Positions 7,391-15,553 of a stretch of DNA of 50,043 bases are shown piece by piece; the stretch's first letter is position 1; the number at the start of each line of letters is the position of its first letter. Made by a program: the position numbers and the translations under genes. The stretch is from VGWB01 sp964480945 (GTDB taxonomy: Bacteria; Bacteroidota; Ignavibacteria; UBA10030), in assembly GCA_964480945.1 (NCBI GenBank), contig CAYZRX010000021.1, positions 1 to 50,043 of the forward strand, given 5' to 3'. The notes beneath the pieces were generated by a model, which made no database searches, was not told the origin of the DNA, and saw nothing but the letters and a program-made list of their open reading frames with translations.

Positions 7391-8770
7391 TCAAGCCGTC
7401 TCAAGCATTTCGAACTTTGCCGTGAAATGACGGAGAACCGGCGCTTCCTCGACGATCCGAAACCCTCGCAACTCCTTTCGCTTTGCGTAGACCTCGTGGA
7501 CGACCTCGATGACGTAATCGATGTGACTCTGAGTGTAGACGCGCCGTGGAATGGCAAGTCGGACCAGCTCCATCGGTGGTGAGATCAACCCGCCGTCAGG
7601 ACCGTACTTCCCGAACATCACACTCCCGATCTCGACTGCCCGGATCCCCCCTATCCTGTACAGCGCGCTCACAATGGCCTGACCCGGGTACTGCGACGGC
7701 GGAATATGAGATGCGAACCGTTTTGCATCGAGATAGATTGCGTGCCCACCCGGCGGCTGGACAATCGGCACTCCCCCGGCGACCAGTTTCTCCCCCAGAT
7801 ACTCCACGGACCGCAGCCTGTAGGTGAGGTAGTTCTCATCCAGAATCTCGTCGAGGCCCTGTGCAATTGCTTCGAGGTCGCGCCCGGCTAACCCGCCGTA
7901 GGTCGTGAATCCCTCCGTGACGATGAGTAGCGTCCGCGCTTTGGCGGCAAGCTCGTCGTCATTCATCGCGAGGAACCCTCCCATATTGACGAGGGCGTCC
8001 TTCTTAGCGCTCATGGTGCACCCGTCGGCATAGGAGAACATTTCCAGGGCGATCTCTCGGGCAGACTTGTCCGCGTACCCCGGTTCCCTCTTCTTGATGA
8101 AGTAGGCATTCTCGGCAAAGCGGCACGCATCCAGAAAGAGCGGTATGTTATGTAATTGGAGAATCTTCTTCGCCTCCCGAATGTTCGCCATCGAGACCGG
8201 CTGGCCGCCTCCGGAATTGTTCGTTATGGTGATCATGCAGAGAGGAATGTTCTCAGCCCCGGTTTTCTGGATGAAGGTTTTCAATGCCTGCAGATCTATG
8301 TTACCCTTGAAATCAGCGATCAGGCCCGGTTGTTTTCCCTCCTCAGTAGGCAGGTCGACTGCCTGGGCTCCGGAGAATTCGACGTTTGCCCTCGTCGTAT
8401 CGAAATGAGTGTTGTTGGGAATGAACTTCCCTTTTCCCCCCGCGATCGTAAAGAGGATCTTCTCGGCGGCGCGCCCCTGGTGCGTAGGGATGATGTGTTT
8501 GAAGCCGGTCAGTTTCCGGACAGTTTTCTCGAACCGAAAGAAGCTTCGTGAGCCGGCGTATGCCTCGTCCCCATCCATGATGCCTGCCCACTGCTTTGCA
8601 CTCATGGCAGCGGTGCCGCTGTCGGTGAGGAGATCGATGAGGACGTCCTCGGCGTTCATCAAGAAGGGATTATAGAAGGCACTTCGCAGAATGTCCTCCC
8701 GCTCGGCCTGGGAGGTAAAACGGATCGGCTCCACTGACTTGATCTTGAAAGGTTCGATGATAGTTTTCAT
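7391..8770 (-). CDS. tnaA: Tryptophanase (PLP beta-eliminating lyase)
   Basis: A 459-residue PLP enzyme that should split L-tryptophan into indole, pyruvate and ammonia. Family signatures: 'FLMNAEDVLIDLLTDSGTAAMS', 'IIPTHQGRAAEK', 'NTHFDTTRANVEF', 'NNSGGGQPVSMAN', 'LFLDACRFAEN' and the PLP lysine in TMSAKKDALVNMGG (K257). The related tyrosine phenol-lyase has an Arg in its 'MERG' segment; here the same segment reads GGIRAVEIGS, as in tryptophanases, so TnaA is preferred. The C-terminus 'APVLRHFTAKFEML' is also typical. The start ATG overlaps the stop of the peroxiredoxin gene by 4 bp (ATGA), so the two are translated together. No tnaB-type permease or tnaC leader is visible. Confidence 0.9.
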   Translation of the reverse strand: MKTIIEPFKIKSVEPIRFTSQAEREDILRSAFYNPFLMNAEDVLIDLLTDSGTAAMSAKQWAGIMDGDEAYAGSRSFFRFEKTVRKLTGFKHIIPTHQGRAAEKILFTIAGGKGKFIPNNTHFDTTRANVEFSGAQAVDLPTEEGKQPGLIADFKGNIDLQALKTFIQKTGAENIPLCMITITNNSGGGQPVSMANIREAKKILQLHNIPLFLDACRFAENAYFIKKREPGYADKSAREIALEMFSYADGCTMSAKKDALVNMGGFLAMNDDELAAKARTLLIVTEGFTTYGGLAGRDLEAIAQGLDEILDENYLTYRLRSVEYLGEKLVAGGVPIVQPPGGHAIYLDAKRFASHIPPSQYPGQAIVSALYRIGGIRAVEIGSVMFGKYGPDGGLISPPMELVRLAIPRRVYTQSHIDYVIEVVHEVYAKRKELRGFRIVEEAPVLRHFTAKFEMLETA

Positions 8771-9231
8771 AGGGATGCTTCGTTCAGGGATTCGAGTATC
8801 GTAATAGTTTCCCGCGAGTGGTTGTTGATGAAGAACTCGTGGTGGGCGGCGAGTCGAATCACCCCGCCCTTGTCGATCACGTAGGTCACGCGCCGCATCG
8901 CCTTCCCGTTCAGCCGCACCGCGTCGTACGTGCCGGCAAGTTCGAGGTGGGGATCAGATCCCAGAGAAAATGGGAGCTGATACTGCGCTGCAAATTTCTT
9001 ATGTATCTCGAGGCTGTCCGGGCTGATTCCGATGACGACGGCATTCAGCCTTTTGATGTCATCGAAGTGCCGTGTGAACGCGCAGGCTTCCTTCGTGCAG
9101 CCGAACGTGAAGTCCTTGGGATAGAAATAGAGCACGAGCTGACGCCGTCCGCGTTCCTCGCTGAGTCGGAAGGTCTCACCGGTGTGGAGAACCACCTCGA
9201 AGTCGGGCGCTTGCTGGCCGATGCGTAGCAC
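8767..9231 (-). CDS. Cytosolic peroxiredoxin (BCP/AhpC-TSA family)
   Basis: A 154-residue thiol peroxidase. 'IGQQAPDFEVVLHTGETFRLSE' opens the thioredoxin fold and 'YFYPKDFTFGCTKEACAFTRHF' is the active site, with the peroxidatic Cys in FGCT and a second Cys five residues on; Pro is replaced by Gly-preceding Phe relative to the usual TPGCT. 'TYVIDKGGVIR' closes the fold. Start: GTG at 9231 has GGAG 6 nt upstream (TTGGAGAGTAAAGTG). The GTG at 9246 lies directly against the T-run of an intrinsic terminator and is unlikely. No signal peptide. The stop overlaps the tnaA start as ATGA. The terminator between apt and this gene means it is either read through or regulated there. Confidence 0.88.
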   Translation of the reverse strand: MLRIGQQAPDFEVVLHTGETFRLSEERGRRQLVLYFYPKDFTFGCTKEACAFTRHFDDIKRLNAVVIGISPDSLEIHKKFAAQYQLPFSLGSDPHLELAGTYDAVRLNGKAMRRVTYVIDKGGVIRLAAHHEFFINNHSRETITILESLNEASL

Positions 9232-9246
9232 TTTACTCTCCAACAC

Positions 9247-9271
9247 AAAAAACCCCGCTGCCCGAGGGGTT
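9247..9271 (-). terminator. Intrinsic terminator between apt and peroxiredoxin
   Basis: On the minus strand AACCCC (9271-9266) pairs with GGGGTT (9256-9251) around a 9-nt loop and runs into six T residues. It ends about 16 nt before the GTG start of the peroxiredoxin gene, and no promoter-like sequence is visible between them. Confidence 0.75.
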
Positions 9272-9293
9272 GGGGAGGAACGGTGACGACCGT

Positions 9294-9818
9294 CTATTCG
9301 GATTCATATCGTATGATGGAGAAGACGTCATATCCCTTCAGCTGCTCGCGCCCTCTGAGGAAGTTCAGTTCGATGAGGAACGAGAGGCTGAGGATCCTCC
9401 CGCCCAGTTTCTCGACGAGTCTGCACGCGGCGGAGATTGTTCCCCCTGTCGCAAGGAGATCGTCGTGGATGAGAATCCGCTCCCCTGCCTGAATGGCATC
9501 GGCGTGAATTTCGATGATGTCCGTGCCGTACTCGAGCGAATATTCCTCCCGGAGTATCTGCGCCGGGAGCTTGCCGCGTTTCCTGATCGGCACAAAACCG
9601 GCTCCAAGCTTCAGCGCGAGGGCCGCGCCGAGAATGAAGCCCCGTGACTCCACGCAGACCACCTTGTCGACGCGTTCGTTCCTGTATCGCTCGTAGAAGA
9701 CGTCGACCGCCTCCCGGAAAGCGACGCGATCCTTCAGGAGCGTGGTGATGTCGCGGAAGACGATTCCCTTCTTGGGGAAATCCGGCACGCTGCGGATCGA
9801 AGAGGCAAGCCTATGCAT
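9294..9818 (-). CDS. apt: Adenine phosphoribosyltransferase
   Basis: A 174-residue purine salvage enzyme making AMP from adenine and PRPP in the cytosol. Signatures: 'SVPDFPKKGIVFRDITTLLKD' at the N-terminus, 'VCVESRGFILGAALALKLG', 'IRKRGKLPAQ' with the lid region 'YSLEYGTDIIEIHADAI', and the PRPP-binding loop RILIHDDLLATGGT. Length matches the bacterial enzyme. It lies 41 bp downstream of the enoyl-CoA hydratase gene, probably on the same transcript, and is followed by an intrinsic terminator. Confidence 0.95.
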   Translation of the reverse strand: MHRLASSIRSVPDFPKKGIVFRDITTLLKDRVAFREAVDVFYERYRNERVDKVVCVESRGFILGAALALKLGAGFVPIRKRGKLPAQILREEYSLEYGTDIIEIHADAIQAGERILIHDDLLATGGTISAACRLVEKLGGRILSLSFLIELNFLRGREQLKGYDVFSIIRYESE

Positions 9819-9859
9819 ACGAGCCTTTCGTGGAGGGGATCCTCAAGCGCGGAAGTCCG

Positions 9860-10642
9860 TCACCATTTGATCCGCTCTTTTTTTAGAAATGCTTCGAGAC
9901 CTTTTTTGCAGTCGTCCGTCATGCGGGTGAGGGCGTTGAGGTTCGCGGCGTAGCTGAGCGCGTCGTTCGTCGACATTCCGTGGATCCTGGACAAGAGCTC
10001 CTTGATGAGTCCGAGCGACGACGCGCTGCAGTTCTTCGCCAATTGCGCGGCCAGCTCAGCGCCGAACTGTTCGAGCTCCATTTCGGGGACGACATAGTTG
10101 ACAAGGCCGATCCGGTACGCTTCATCGGCAGAGATGATCTCTCCTGACATCGTGAGCTCCCGTGCTCGTCCCTCCCCCACTCTCCTCAAGAGGAAAATCA
10201 TAACGATGGCCGGAATGAAACCGATCCTCACCTCGGTGTAACCGAAGCGCGCCGTCTCCCGGGAAGCAATGATGAGATCACAGACGGTGGCGAGGCCGCA
10301 CCCACCGGCGAGCGCATTCCCTCGCACGAGAGCCAGCACGGGCTTTCGGTGAGCATAGATTTGGAGGAACAACTTCATCAGGTTGTTTGAATCTTCAAGG
10401 TTCTGGTTGAAGTCAAACTTTGACATGCGCTGGATATAACCGAGATCAGCTCCGGCGCAAAAAGATTCCCCATCACCCATTAGGCGGATAACCTTCACGT
10501 CAGCCTCCCGCCCGGCTTGGCCGAATGCGGCGGAAAGTTCAGAAATCATCAGATCATCAAGCGCATTGTGTTTCTCGGGGCGGCTGAGGGTGATCGTGCA
10601 AATACGCTGATCGACGGTATATTTGATGCGGGTGAAATCCAT
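9860..10642 (-). CDS. Enoyl-CoA hydratase, methylglutaconyl-CoA hydratase-like
   Basis: A 260-residue crotonase. The oxyanion-hole stretch 'FCAGADLGYIQRM' and 'RGNALAGGCGLATVCDLIIAS' are intact, and both hydratase glutamates are present (TEVRIGFIP and RARELTMSGE), so hydration activity is expected. The opening 'FTRIKYTVDQRICTITLSRPEKHNALDD' and 'SFCAGADLGYIQ' resemble methylglutaconyl-CoA hydratases of leucine catabolism, but crotonase substrate assignment from sequence is unsafe. Start: ATG 10642, just downstream of the putative promoter at 10662-10692; the frame upstream of it would lie before transcription. apt follows. Confidence 0.85.
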   Translation of the reverse strand: MDFTRIKYTVDQRICTITLSRPEKHNALDDLMISELSAAFGQAGREADVKVIRLMGDGESFCAGADLGYIQRMSKFDFNQNLEDSNNLMKLFLQIYAHRKPVLALVRGNALAGGCGLATVCDLIIASRETARFGYTEVRIGFIPAIVMIFLLRRVGEGRARELTMSGEIISADEAYRIGLVNYVVPEMELEQFGAELAAQLAKNCSASSLGLIKELLSRIHGMSTNDALSYAANLNALTRMTDDCKKGLEAFLKKERIKW

Positions 10643-10661
10643 GCGGCGAGAAGGCACGGAC

Positions 10662-10692
10662 AAAAAGTAGCAAGAAGCGGGCTGAAATGCAA
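10662..10692 (-). promoter_or_regulatory. Putative promoter of the hydratase-apt unit
   Basis: Minus strand: TTG (10692-10690), 20-nt spacer, TACTTTTT (10669-10662). It lies between the glnA terminator and the ATG at 10642. Confidence 0.5.
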
Positions 10693-10711
10693 GGAGATGT
10701 GGGCGACAATG

Positions 10712-10739
10712 AAAAGGTCCCGACCGAATGGCCGGGACC
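10712..10739 (-). terminator. Intrinsic terminator of glnA
   Basis: Minus strand: GGTCCCG (10739-10733) pairs with CGGGACC (10722-10716) and is followed by TTTTC. It lies 31 bp after the glnA stop. Confidence 0.8.
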
Positions 10740-10769
10740 CTCTGGCAACATCGAGGAGCAGGAGGACTC

Positions 10770-12206
10770 TCACGCGTCGTAATACAGCATGAACTCAAAC
10801 GGGTGAGGCCTCAACTGGAGCGGCTGCACTTCCTTTGCCGTCTTGTATTCGACCCATGTATCGATCAAGTCTTCAGAGAAGACATCCCCGCGTAGCAGGA
10901 ACTCATGGTCCTTTGCCAACGCGTCAAGTGAATCCGCGAGAGAAGCGGGTGTCGACGGGACACCTCGCAACTGCTCGGGCGTCATATCATAGATATCCTT
11001 ATCGAGCGGCTTGCCCGGATCAATCTTGTTAATGATCCCGTCGAGTCCAGCCATCAGCATCGCGGCAAAACCGAGGTAAGGATTGCACGTCGGGTCGGGG
11101 CAGCGGAACTCGATGCGCTTCGATTTCGGACTCGAGGAGTACATGGGAATTCGAACGGAGGCAGATCGATTGCGCTGAGAATAGGCGAGGTTGACCGGCG
11201 CCTCGAAGCCGGGAACCAGCCGTTTGTAGGAGTTCGTGGTCGGATTCGTGAAGGCGCACAGCGCCGGAGCGTGCTTGAGCAGCCCGCCGATGTAGTACAG
11301 GGCCATCTCGCTGAGGCCGGCGTACCCGGTGCCCGCGAACAGGGGTTTTCCGCTCTTCCAAAGGCTCTGGTGAACATGCATCCCCGAGCCGTTATCTCCA
11401 AAGATCGGCTTTGGCATGAATGTGACGGTCTTGCCGTGCTTCTTGGCGACGTTCTTCGTGACGTATTTGTATACCAGGTAGTTGTCAGCCATCTTCGTCA
11501 GGATATCGCGTCGCATATCGATCTCGGTCTGCCCTGCTGTGGCCACCTCATGATGATGGACTTCAACGGGGATGCCGACGGACTCCAGCGTCAAGACCAT
11601 GTCCGATCGAATATCCTGCAGGCTGTCGATCGGCGCAGCGGGAAAATAGCCTTCCTTGAAGCGGGGCTTATGGCCGAGGTTCTGCTTGCCGTTCGAGCCG
11701 CTGTTCCAGCACCCCTCCTCGGAGTCGAGATAATAATAACCGAACTGATGCGATTGGTCAAAGCGCACGCTGTCCAGGATGAAGAATTCCGGCTCGGGCC
11801 CGAAAAATGCCGTATCCGCCAGGCCGGTTGCCTTGAGATAGGACTCGGCCTTCTTGGCCACATGGCGCGGGTCTCGCGAATAGCTCTCGTGCGTGATCGG
11901 ATCGGCGATATCGCAGATGAGGCTCAGGGTCGGTACCGCCGTGAAGGGATCCAGAAATGCCGACGTAGGATCTGGAAACAACAGCATATCGCTTTCATGG
12001 ATCTTCTGGAATCCTCGGATGCTCGAACCATCGAACCCGATCCCATCCTCGAAGATCTCGTCCGAAAACTCCGTCGTTGTGACCGAAAAGTGCTGCCATT
12101 GACCGATCAGGTCGGTGAACTTGAGGTCGACGACTCTGACCGAGTGGTCTTTGATCATTTTTAAGACCTTATCGACACCCGAGGTTGACGCTGTCTTAGT
12201 GGCCAT
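10770..12206 (-). CDS. glnA: Glutamine synthetase, type I
   Basis: A 478-residue type I enzyme that joins ammonia to glutamate with ATP; active as a dodecamer in the cytosol. Signatures: 'VVDLKFTDLIGQWQHFS', the latch loop 'DGIGFDGSSIRGF', 'FFGPEPEFFILD' (metal-binding Glu), 'VEVHHHEVATAGQTEID', 'KPIFGDNGSGMHVHQSL', 'NPTTNSYKRLVPGFEAPVNL', and 'IEFRCPDPTCNPYL'. The segment KDIYDMTPEQ holds a Tyr where GSI-beta enzymes are adenylylated, so that control is possible. RBS: AAAGGAG before ATG 12206. The Lrp-type regulator gene ends 27 bp upstream in the same direction and probably shares its promoter. Confidence 0.97.
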   Translation of the reverse strand: MATKTASTSGVDKVLKMIKDHSVRVVDLKFTDLIGQWQHFSVTTTEFSDEIFEDGIGFDGSSIRGFQKIHESDMLLFPDPTSAFLDPFTAVPTLSLICDIADPITHESYSRDPRHVAKKAESYLKATGLADTAFFGPEPEFFILDSVRFDQSHQFGYYYLDSEEGCWNSGSNGKQNLGHKPRFKEGYFPAAPIDSLQDIRSDMVLTLESVGIPVEVHHHEVATAGQTEIDMRRDILTKMADNYLVYKYVTKNVAKKHGKTVTFMPKPIFGDNGSGMHVHQSLWKSGKPLFAGTGYAGLSEMALYYIGGLLKHAPALCAFTNPTTNSYKRLVPGFEAPVNLAYSQRNRSASVRIPMYSSSPKSKRIEFRCPDPTCNPYLGFAAMLMAGLDGIINKIDPGKPLDKDIYDMTPEQLRGVPSTPASLADSLDALAKDHEFLLRGDVFSEDLIDTWVEYKTAKEVQPLQLRPHPFEFMLYYDA

Positions 12207-12233
12207 AGCGCTCCTTTGTGATTGAATGAAAGG

Positions 12234-12701
12234 TTATTTGTGATTGTGAATTTTGATGACTGTTGTCTCCTTTGGAGTTGAGAGCACCAGACTCGTGGTT
12301 GTCTTGACGATGCCCGTCCAAGATTGGATTTTCGCCAAGAGTTTCTCCAGACTCGAGGTGTTCTCCGTCCGTATTTTCAGAAGGTGAGTACCCTCGCCGG
12401 TGATAGCGTGACACTCCAAAACGTCATCGGCGGACTGGACGTGATCAACGAAGGTCGTGTAGTGCTTTGAAGAATCTACGGTTACGACAATAAAGGCGGT
12501 GATGTCCTTGCCGAGCATTCCGTGATCCAGCCTGGCATGATAGCCTTTGATGATGCCCGCTTCCTCAAGTTTCCTGAGTCGCTCGCTGGCGGCGGGAAGT
12601 GACAACCCCACGCGGTCAGCAAGGTCGTTTCGCCTGGTCCGGCCCTGCTTCTGAATGATCTCGAGGATCTTGAAATCGATATCGTCTAACTCTAAAGGCA
12701 T
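12234..12701 (-). CDS. Lrp/AsnC family transcriptional regulator
   Basis: A 155-residue regulator: N-terminal winged helix-turn-helix (LDDIDFKILEIIQKQGRTRRNDLADRVGLSLPAASERL) and a C-terminal RAM/AsnC ligand-binding domain ('AFIVVTVDSSKHYTTFVDHV', 'DVLECHAITGEGTHLLKI'). Members bind amino acids and form octamers or hexadecamers around DNA. Position 27 bp upstream of glnA in the same direction suggests it senses an amino acid such as glutamine and controls glnA or itself; this is inferred from context only. The start ATG at 12701 has no clear Shine-Dalgarno sequence, and the leader is about 60 nt long. Confidence 0.93.
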   Translation of the reverse strand: MPLELDDIDFKILEIIQKQGRTRRNDLADRVGLSLPAASERLRKLEEAGIIKGYHARLDHGMLGKDITAFIVVTVDSSKHYTTFVDHVQSADDVLECHAITGEGTHLLKIRTENTSSLEKLLAKIQSWTGIVKTTTSLVLSTPKETTVIKIHNHK

Positions 12702-12769
12702 GACTTAAGATAGTTTCGAATTCTTGTTGATTTGCCTTACTTACTTAGGTGTAAGGTCACTTTGCCCAA

Positions 12770-12800
12770 CAAATATAAGGTACCCGGCGACCTTTGTCAA
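12770..12800 (-). promoter_or_regulatory. Putative promoter of lrp-glnA
   Basis: Minus strand: TTGACA starting at 12800, exactly 20 nt between TTG and TATATTTG (12777-12770). This is a full match to the Bacteroidota consensus and the clearest promoter in the window. It lies between the nagA terminator and the regulator gene. Confidence 0.7.
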
Positions 12801-12816
12801 GTAAATTCTTCTTAAC

Positions 12817-12848
12817 AAAAAACCCCTCGCGCGGGAGCGACGAGGGGT
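12817..12848 (-). terminator. Intrinsic terminator of the PASTA-rpe-nagA operon
   Basis: Minus strand: ACCCCTCG (12848-12841) pairs with CGAGGGGT (12829-12822), then six T residues. Confidence 0.85.
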
Positions 12849-12874
12849 CGGCTAGAAATTGGCAAAGGAGACCG

Positions 12875-14050
12875 CTAGAGGCTCATGCTTTCTCCACGGA
12901 GATGCCGGATCGTTCCTTCGCAGACGGTCAGCTGTACTTCAAAATCCCTGTCGAGAACGACAAGGTCCGCATCCTTCCCTACCGCCAGGATCCCCTTCTG
13001 ATGCTCCAGCCCGAGCACCTTCGCTCCGTTCAACGAAGCCATCCGAACAGCGTTCGTGAGGGGCACCCCGCCAAGATCGACCATATTTTTCACAGCCTTT
13101 TCCATTGTCAAGGTGCTGCCGGCCAGCGTTCCGTTCTCGAGGTAGGCCCTCTTCTCTTTGACGTGGATCTTCTGATCCATGAAGGTGTATTCGCCGTCCG
13201 GCATCCCGCAGGCTCGAATGGCGTCCGTGATCAGAATAATTCCCCCTTCCCCCTTTACTCTGTAAATGAGCTGCATGACGGCCGGATGCACATGGAAACC
13301 GTCGGCGATGAGCTCGACTTTCAGTTCATTATGCTGCAGAGCGGCCACGACAACGCTCGGCTGGCGATGATGAAAAGGCGTCATCGCGTTGAAGAGATGC
13401 GTAATATGCGCGGCCCCGTTGTCGATCGCGGCCAGAACCTGCTCGTAGTCCGCGGCTGAATGGCCGATGGACAACACAACGCCCGCTTTGGCCGCTGCTC
13501 GCATCACATCCCCCATTCCTTCCAGCTCCGGTGCGAGCGTCATCAAGCGTATGTATCCACGGCCGGCATCATACAGTCTCTGCCAGCCCGCTACGCTTGG
13601 CATCCACAAGTATTCCGCTTTCATGGCGCCGTGCAATTTCTTGTTGATGAAGGGGCCTTCCAGGTGCATCCCCCAGACGTTTGAACGCCTTGAGGAGGCA
13701 CAGAACTCCGCAATTCTTCGGACATCGGCAACCATGGCTTTTTCAGGCTTGCTGTACAGAGCAGCCAACAGGCCGGTCGTGCCGTGCTTGAAGAAGAATT
13801 GCGAAATGTTCTCAACGGCCTCCCTCGTCATATCGGCAAACCCGTATCCGCCGCCGCCGTGGACGAGGAGGTCAACATACCCCGGCGTCAAGGTCATTCC
13901 GTCGAAGTCGTACACCTTCGTTCCATGTGGAATCTTGACCTCAGTTAAGCTCCCGATGGCTGCGATCTTTTTCCCTTCCACGAGGACGCACCCGCGCTCG
14001 ATGATTCTGAACGGGGTGACAACGTCGACACCGGAGATTGCGAAGGTCAC
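12875..14050 (-). CDS. nagA: N-acetylglucosamine-6-phosphate deacetylase
   Basis: A 391-residue amidohydrolase-fold enzyme that removes acetate from GlcNAc-6-P in amino sugar and cell-wall recycling. Motifs: 'PGYVDLLVHGGGGYGFADM', 'WGMHLEGPFIN' (catalytic metal Glu), 'VLSIGHSAADYEQV' (His ligand), 'AAHITHLFNAM' (His ligand), 'LIADGFHVHP' and 'IILITDAIRACG' (catalytic Asp). The C-terminal 'KGILAVGKDADLVVLDRD' is typical. Start is GTG 14050, 4 bp after the rpe stop, without a strong SD. No nagB is in the window. A terminator follows. Confidence 0.93.
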   Translation of the reverse strand: MTFAISGVDVVTPFRIIERGCVLVEGKKIAAIGSLTEVKIPHGTKVYDFDGMTLTPGYVDLLVHGGGGYGFADMTREAVENISQFFFKHGTTGLLAALYSKPEKAMVADVRRIAEFCASSRRSNVWGMHLEGPFINKKLHGAMKAEYLWMPSVAGWQRLYDAGRGYIRLMTLAPELEGMGDVMRAAAKAGVVLSIGHSAADYEQVLAAIDNGAAHITHLFNAMTPFHHRQPSVVVAALQHNELKVELIADGFHVHPAVMQLIYRVKGEGGIILITDAIRACGMPDGEYTFMDQKIHVKEKRAYLENGTLAGSTLTMEKAVKNMVDLGGVPLTNAVRMASLNGAKVLGLEHQKGILAVGKDADLVVLDRDFEVQLTVCEGTIRHLRGESMSL

Positions 14051-14054
14051 GAGG

Positions 14055-14726
14055 TTAGGCTAACATGAGGTGGGCGACACTTTTGCGAAGATCTTTCACT
14101 GCCTGACCGATGTTCGGGGCGCGGAAGATCGCGGTACCGGAAACGAGAACATCGGCGCCGGCCTTCACAACCGACGGTGCAGTGGAGGCGTCGATTCCGC
14201 CGTCGACAGCTACCCGAATATCGCGCCCTGTAGAAGAGATCATCGATCGGAGTTCCGTGAGCTTCCGGAGGGTCCCTTTGATGAACTTCTGCCCGCCGAA
14301 GCCCGGATTGACAGACATCAGCAGAACGAGGTCGATTTCTGAGATGGTTTCAGCGAGTGTCGAGCAAGGAGTTGCAGGATTGAGCGCTACGCCGGCTTGG
14401 GCGCCGAGTTCTTTGATCCGGGCGATCGTACGGTTGAGGTGAATGCAGGCCTCCTGATGCACGATGATGTGGTCCGCACCGGCATCCCGGAAGGCTTCCA
14501 GGTAGTCGTCCGCTCGCTCGATCATAAGGTGCGTGTCGAGCGGAAGCTTCGTGGATCTTCTCGCAGCAGACACAATCAGAGGGCCGATGGTTATGTTCGG
14601 GACAAAATGGCCGTCCATCACGTCGAGATGAAACCAATCGGCTCCGCCGCTTTCGGCTTGAGCCATTTGGTCCGCGAGGCGTGAGAAATCTGATGCGAGG
14701 AGAGAGGGGGCGATTCTGATCGTCAT
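14055..14726 (-). CDS. rpe: Ribulose-phosphate 3-epimerase
   Basis: A 223-residue TIM-barrel enzyme interconverting ribulose-5-P and xylulose-5-P in the pentose phosphate pathway. All landmark segments are there: 'IAPSLLASDFSRL', 'FHLDVMDGHFVPNITIGP' (metal His and Asp), 'PLDTHLMIE', 'VHQEA', 'LLMSVNPGFGGQKFI' and 'VAVDGGIDASTAPSVVKAGADVLVSGTAIF'. Length matches the family. It sits between the PASTA protein gene and nagA with short gaps, so all three likely share the promoter at 15523-15553. Confidence 0.96.
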   Translation of the reverse strand: MTIRIAPSLLASDFSRLADQMAQAESGGADWFHLDVMDGHFVPNITIGPLIVSAARRSTKLPLDTHLMIERADDYLEAFRDAGADHIIVHQEACIHLNRTIARIKELGAQAGVALNPATPCSTLAETISEIDLVLLMSVNPGFGGQKFIKGTLRKLTELRSMISSTGRDIRVAVDGGIDASTAPSVVKAGADVLVSGTAIFRAPNIGQAVKDLRKSVAHLMLA

Positions 14727-14737
14727 AGGAGGGGCGG

Positions 14738-15505
14738 CTAGTTTTGCAGATCGATCGACTTTTCTCCCTTTTGTGCGACGACAAGATCAACGGCCTGGCC
14801 CGGAGGCACCATCTCGCCGGCCTTGGGATATTGATCTATGACGGTATTGGGGAGCAGGTCAGGAGAGACCTTGTAAGTAATATTGCCGATCCGGAGGCCG
14901 GCTTGTATGAGTATCCGTTCGGTGTCCGCAAACGTCTTCTTTGTAACATCGGGGACCGCTATCTGATCTCCCTTCTTGCCCTGGCTCACGATGATGCTGA
15001 TGACCCTGCCTTGCGTCACCATGGTTGACTCAGGCAGGTCCTGGTCAATGACCGTGCCCTGAGGATATTCCTCGGAGAAATCGTATTGCACGGTTCCCAG
15101 CACCAAACCGAAGCGTTCAAGGGCAAAGTTCGCATCACGGAGTGTTCTCCCTCGAAGGCCGGGCACCGCGACGCGCGGCTCTCCCCCGCTGACCGTCAGG
15201 TAGATACCACGTCCGAATTTTACCTCAGCATCGGCCGACGGATTCTGCTGAACCACCGTCCCTTCCGGATACTGCTTATCGGTTCGGACCTCTGCCTTCT
15301 TGCCGACGAGCCCTCTCTCTGCCAGGTCCTGGACCGCCTCATCGAGCTTCTTGCCAATGACGTCGGGAACCTTTGTCGTTTTCCCTTGCTGAACGTACTG
15401 AGGCATGATGACATCGTCGAGCAAGAAAAAGAAAAGCACGGCGACGGCAACGACGATTGCCGGAACTTTGAGCCGCGCGAAGAATGTCCGCTTTCGATTT
15501 GCCAT
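14738..15505 (-). CDS. Membrane-anchored protein with three PASTA domains
   Basis: A 255-residue protein with a basic N-terminus, one membrane segment (VPAIVVAVAVLFFFLLDDVI) and then three PASTA repeats opening at 'KVPDVIGKKLDEAVQDL', 'AVPGLRGRTLRDANFAL' and 'AVPDVTKKTFADTERIL', each ending in a 'P..G..V' turn. PASTA domains bind muropeptides and are best known from Ser/Thr kinases and transpeptidases. Here no kinase or enzyme domain is present, so it is a stand-alone envelope PASTA protein, as often seen in Bacteroidota-type genomes. Its role is unknown, perhaps as a peptidoglycan anchor or sensor. Confidence 0.85.
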   Translation of the reverse strand: MANRKRTFFARLKVPAIVVAVAVLFFFLLDDVIMPQYVQQGKTTKVPDVIGKKLDEAVQDLAERGLVGKKAEVRTDKQYPEGTVVQQNPSADAEVKFGRGIYLTVSGGEPRVAVPGLRGRTLRDANFALERFGLVLGTVQYDFSEEYPQGTVIDQDLPESTMVTQGRVISIIVSQGKKGDQIAVPDVTKKTFADTERILIQAGLRIGNITYKVSPDLLPNTVIDQYPKAGEMVPPGQAVDLVVAQKGEKSIDLQN

Positions 15506-15522
15506 CGAGAGTCTTGTCAGGT

Positions 15523-15553
15523 AGAATATAGAGATTAATGGGCTGAGTTACAA
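15523..15553 (-). promoter_or_regulatory. Putative promoter of the PASTA-rpe-nagA operon
   Basis: Minus strand: TTG (15553-15551), 20-nt spacer, TATATTCT (15530-15523). The ATG of the PASTA gene follows at 15505. Confidence 0.55.

Noticed and set aside
11271..12164. A 297-codon plus-strand open frame
   Set aside because: Antisense to glnA, whose own frame is fully supported by family motifs.
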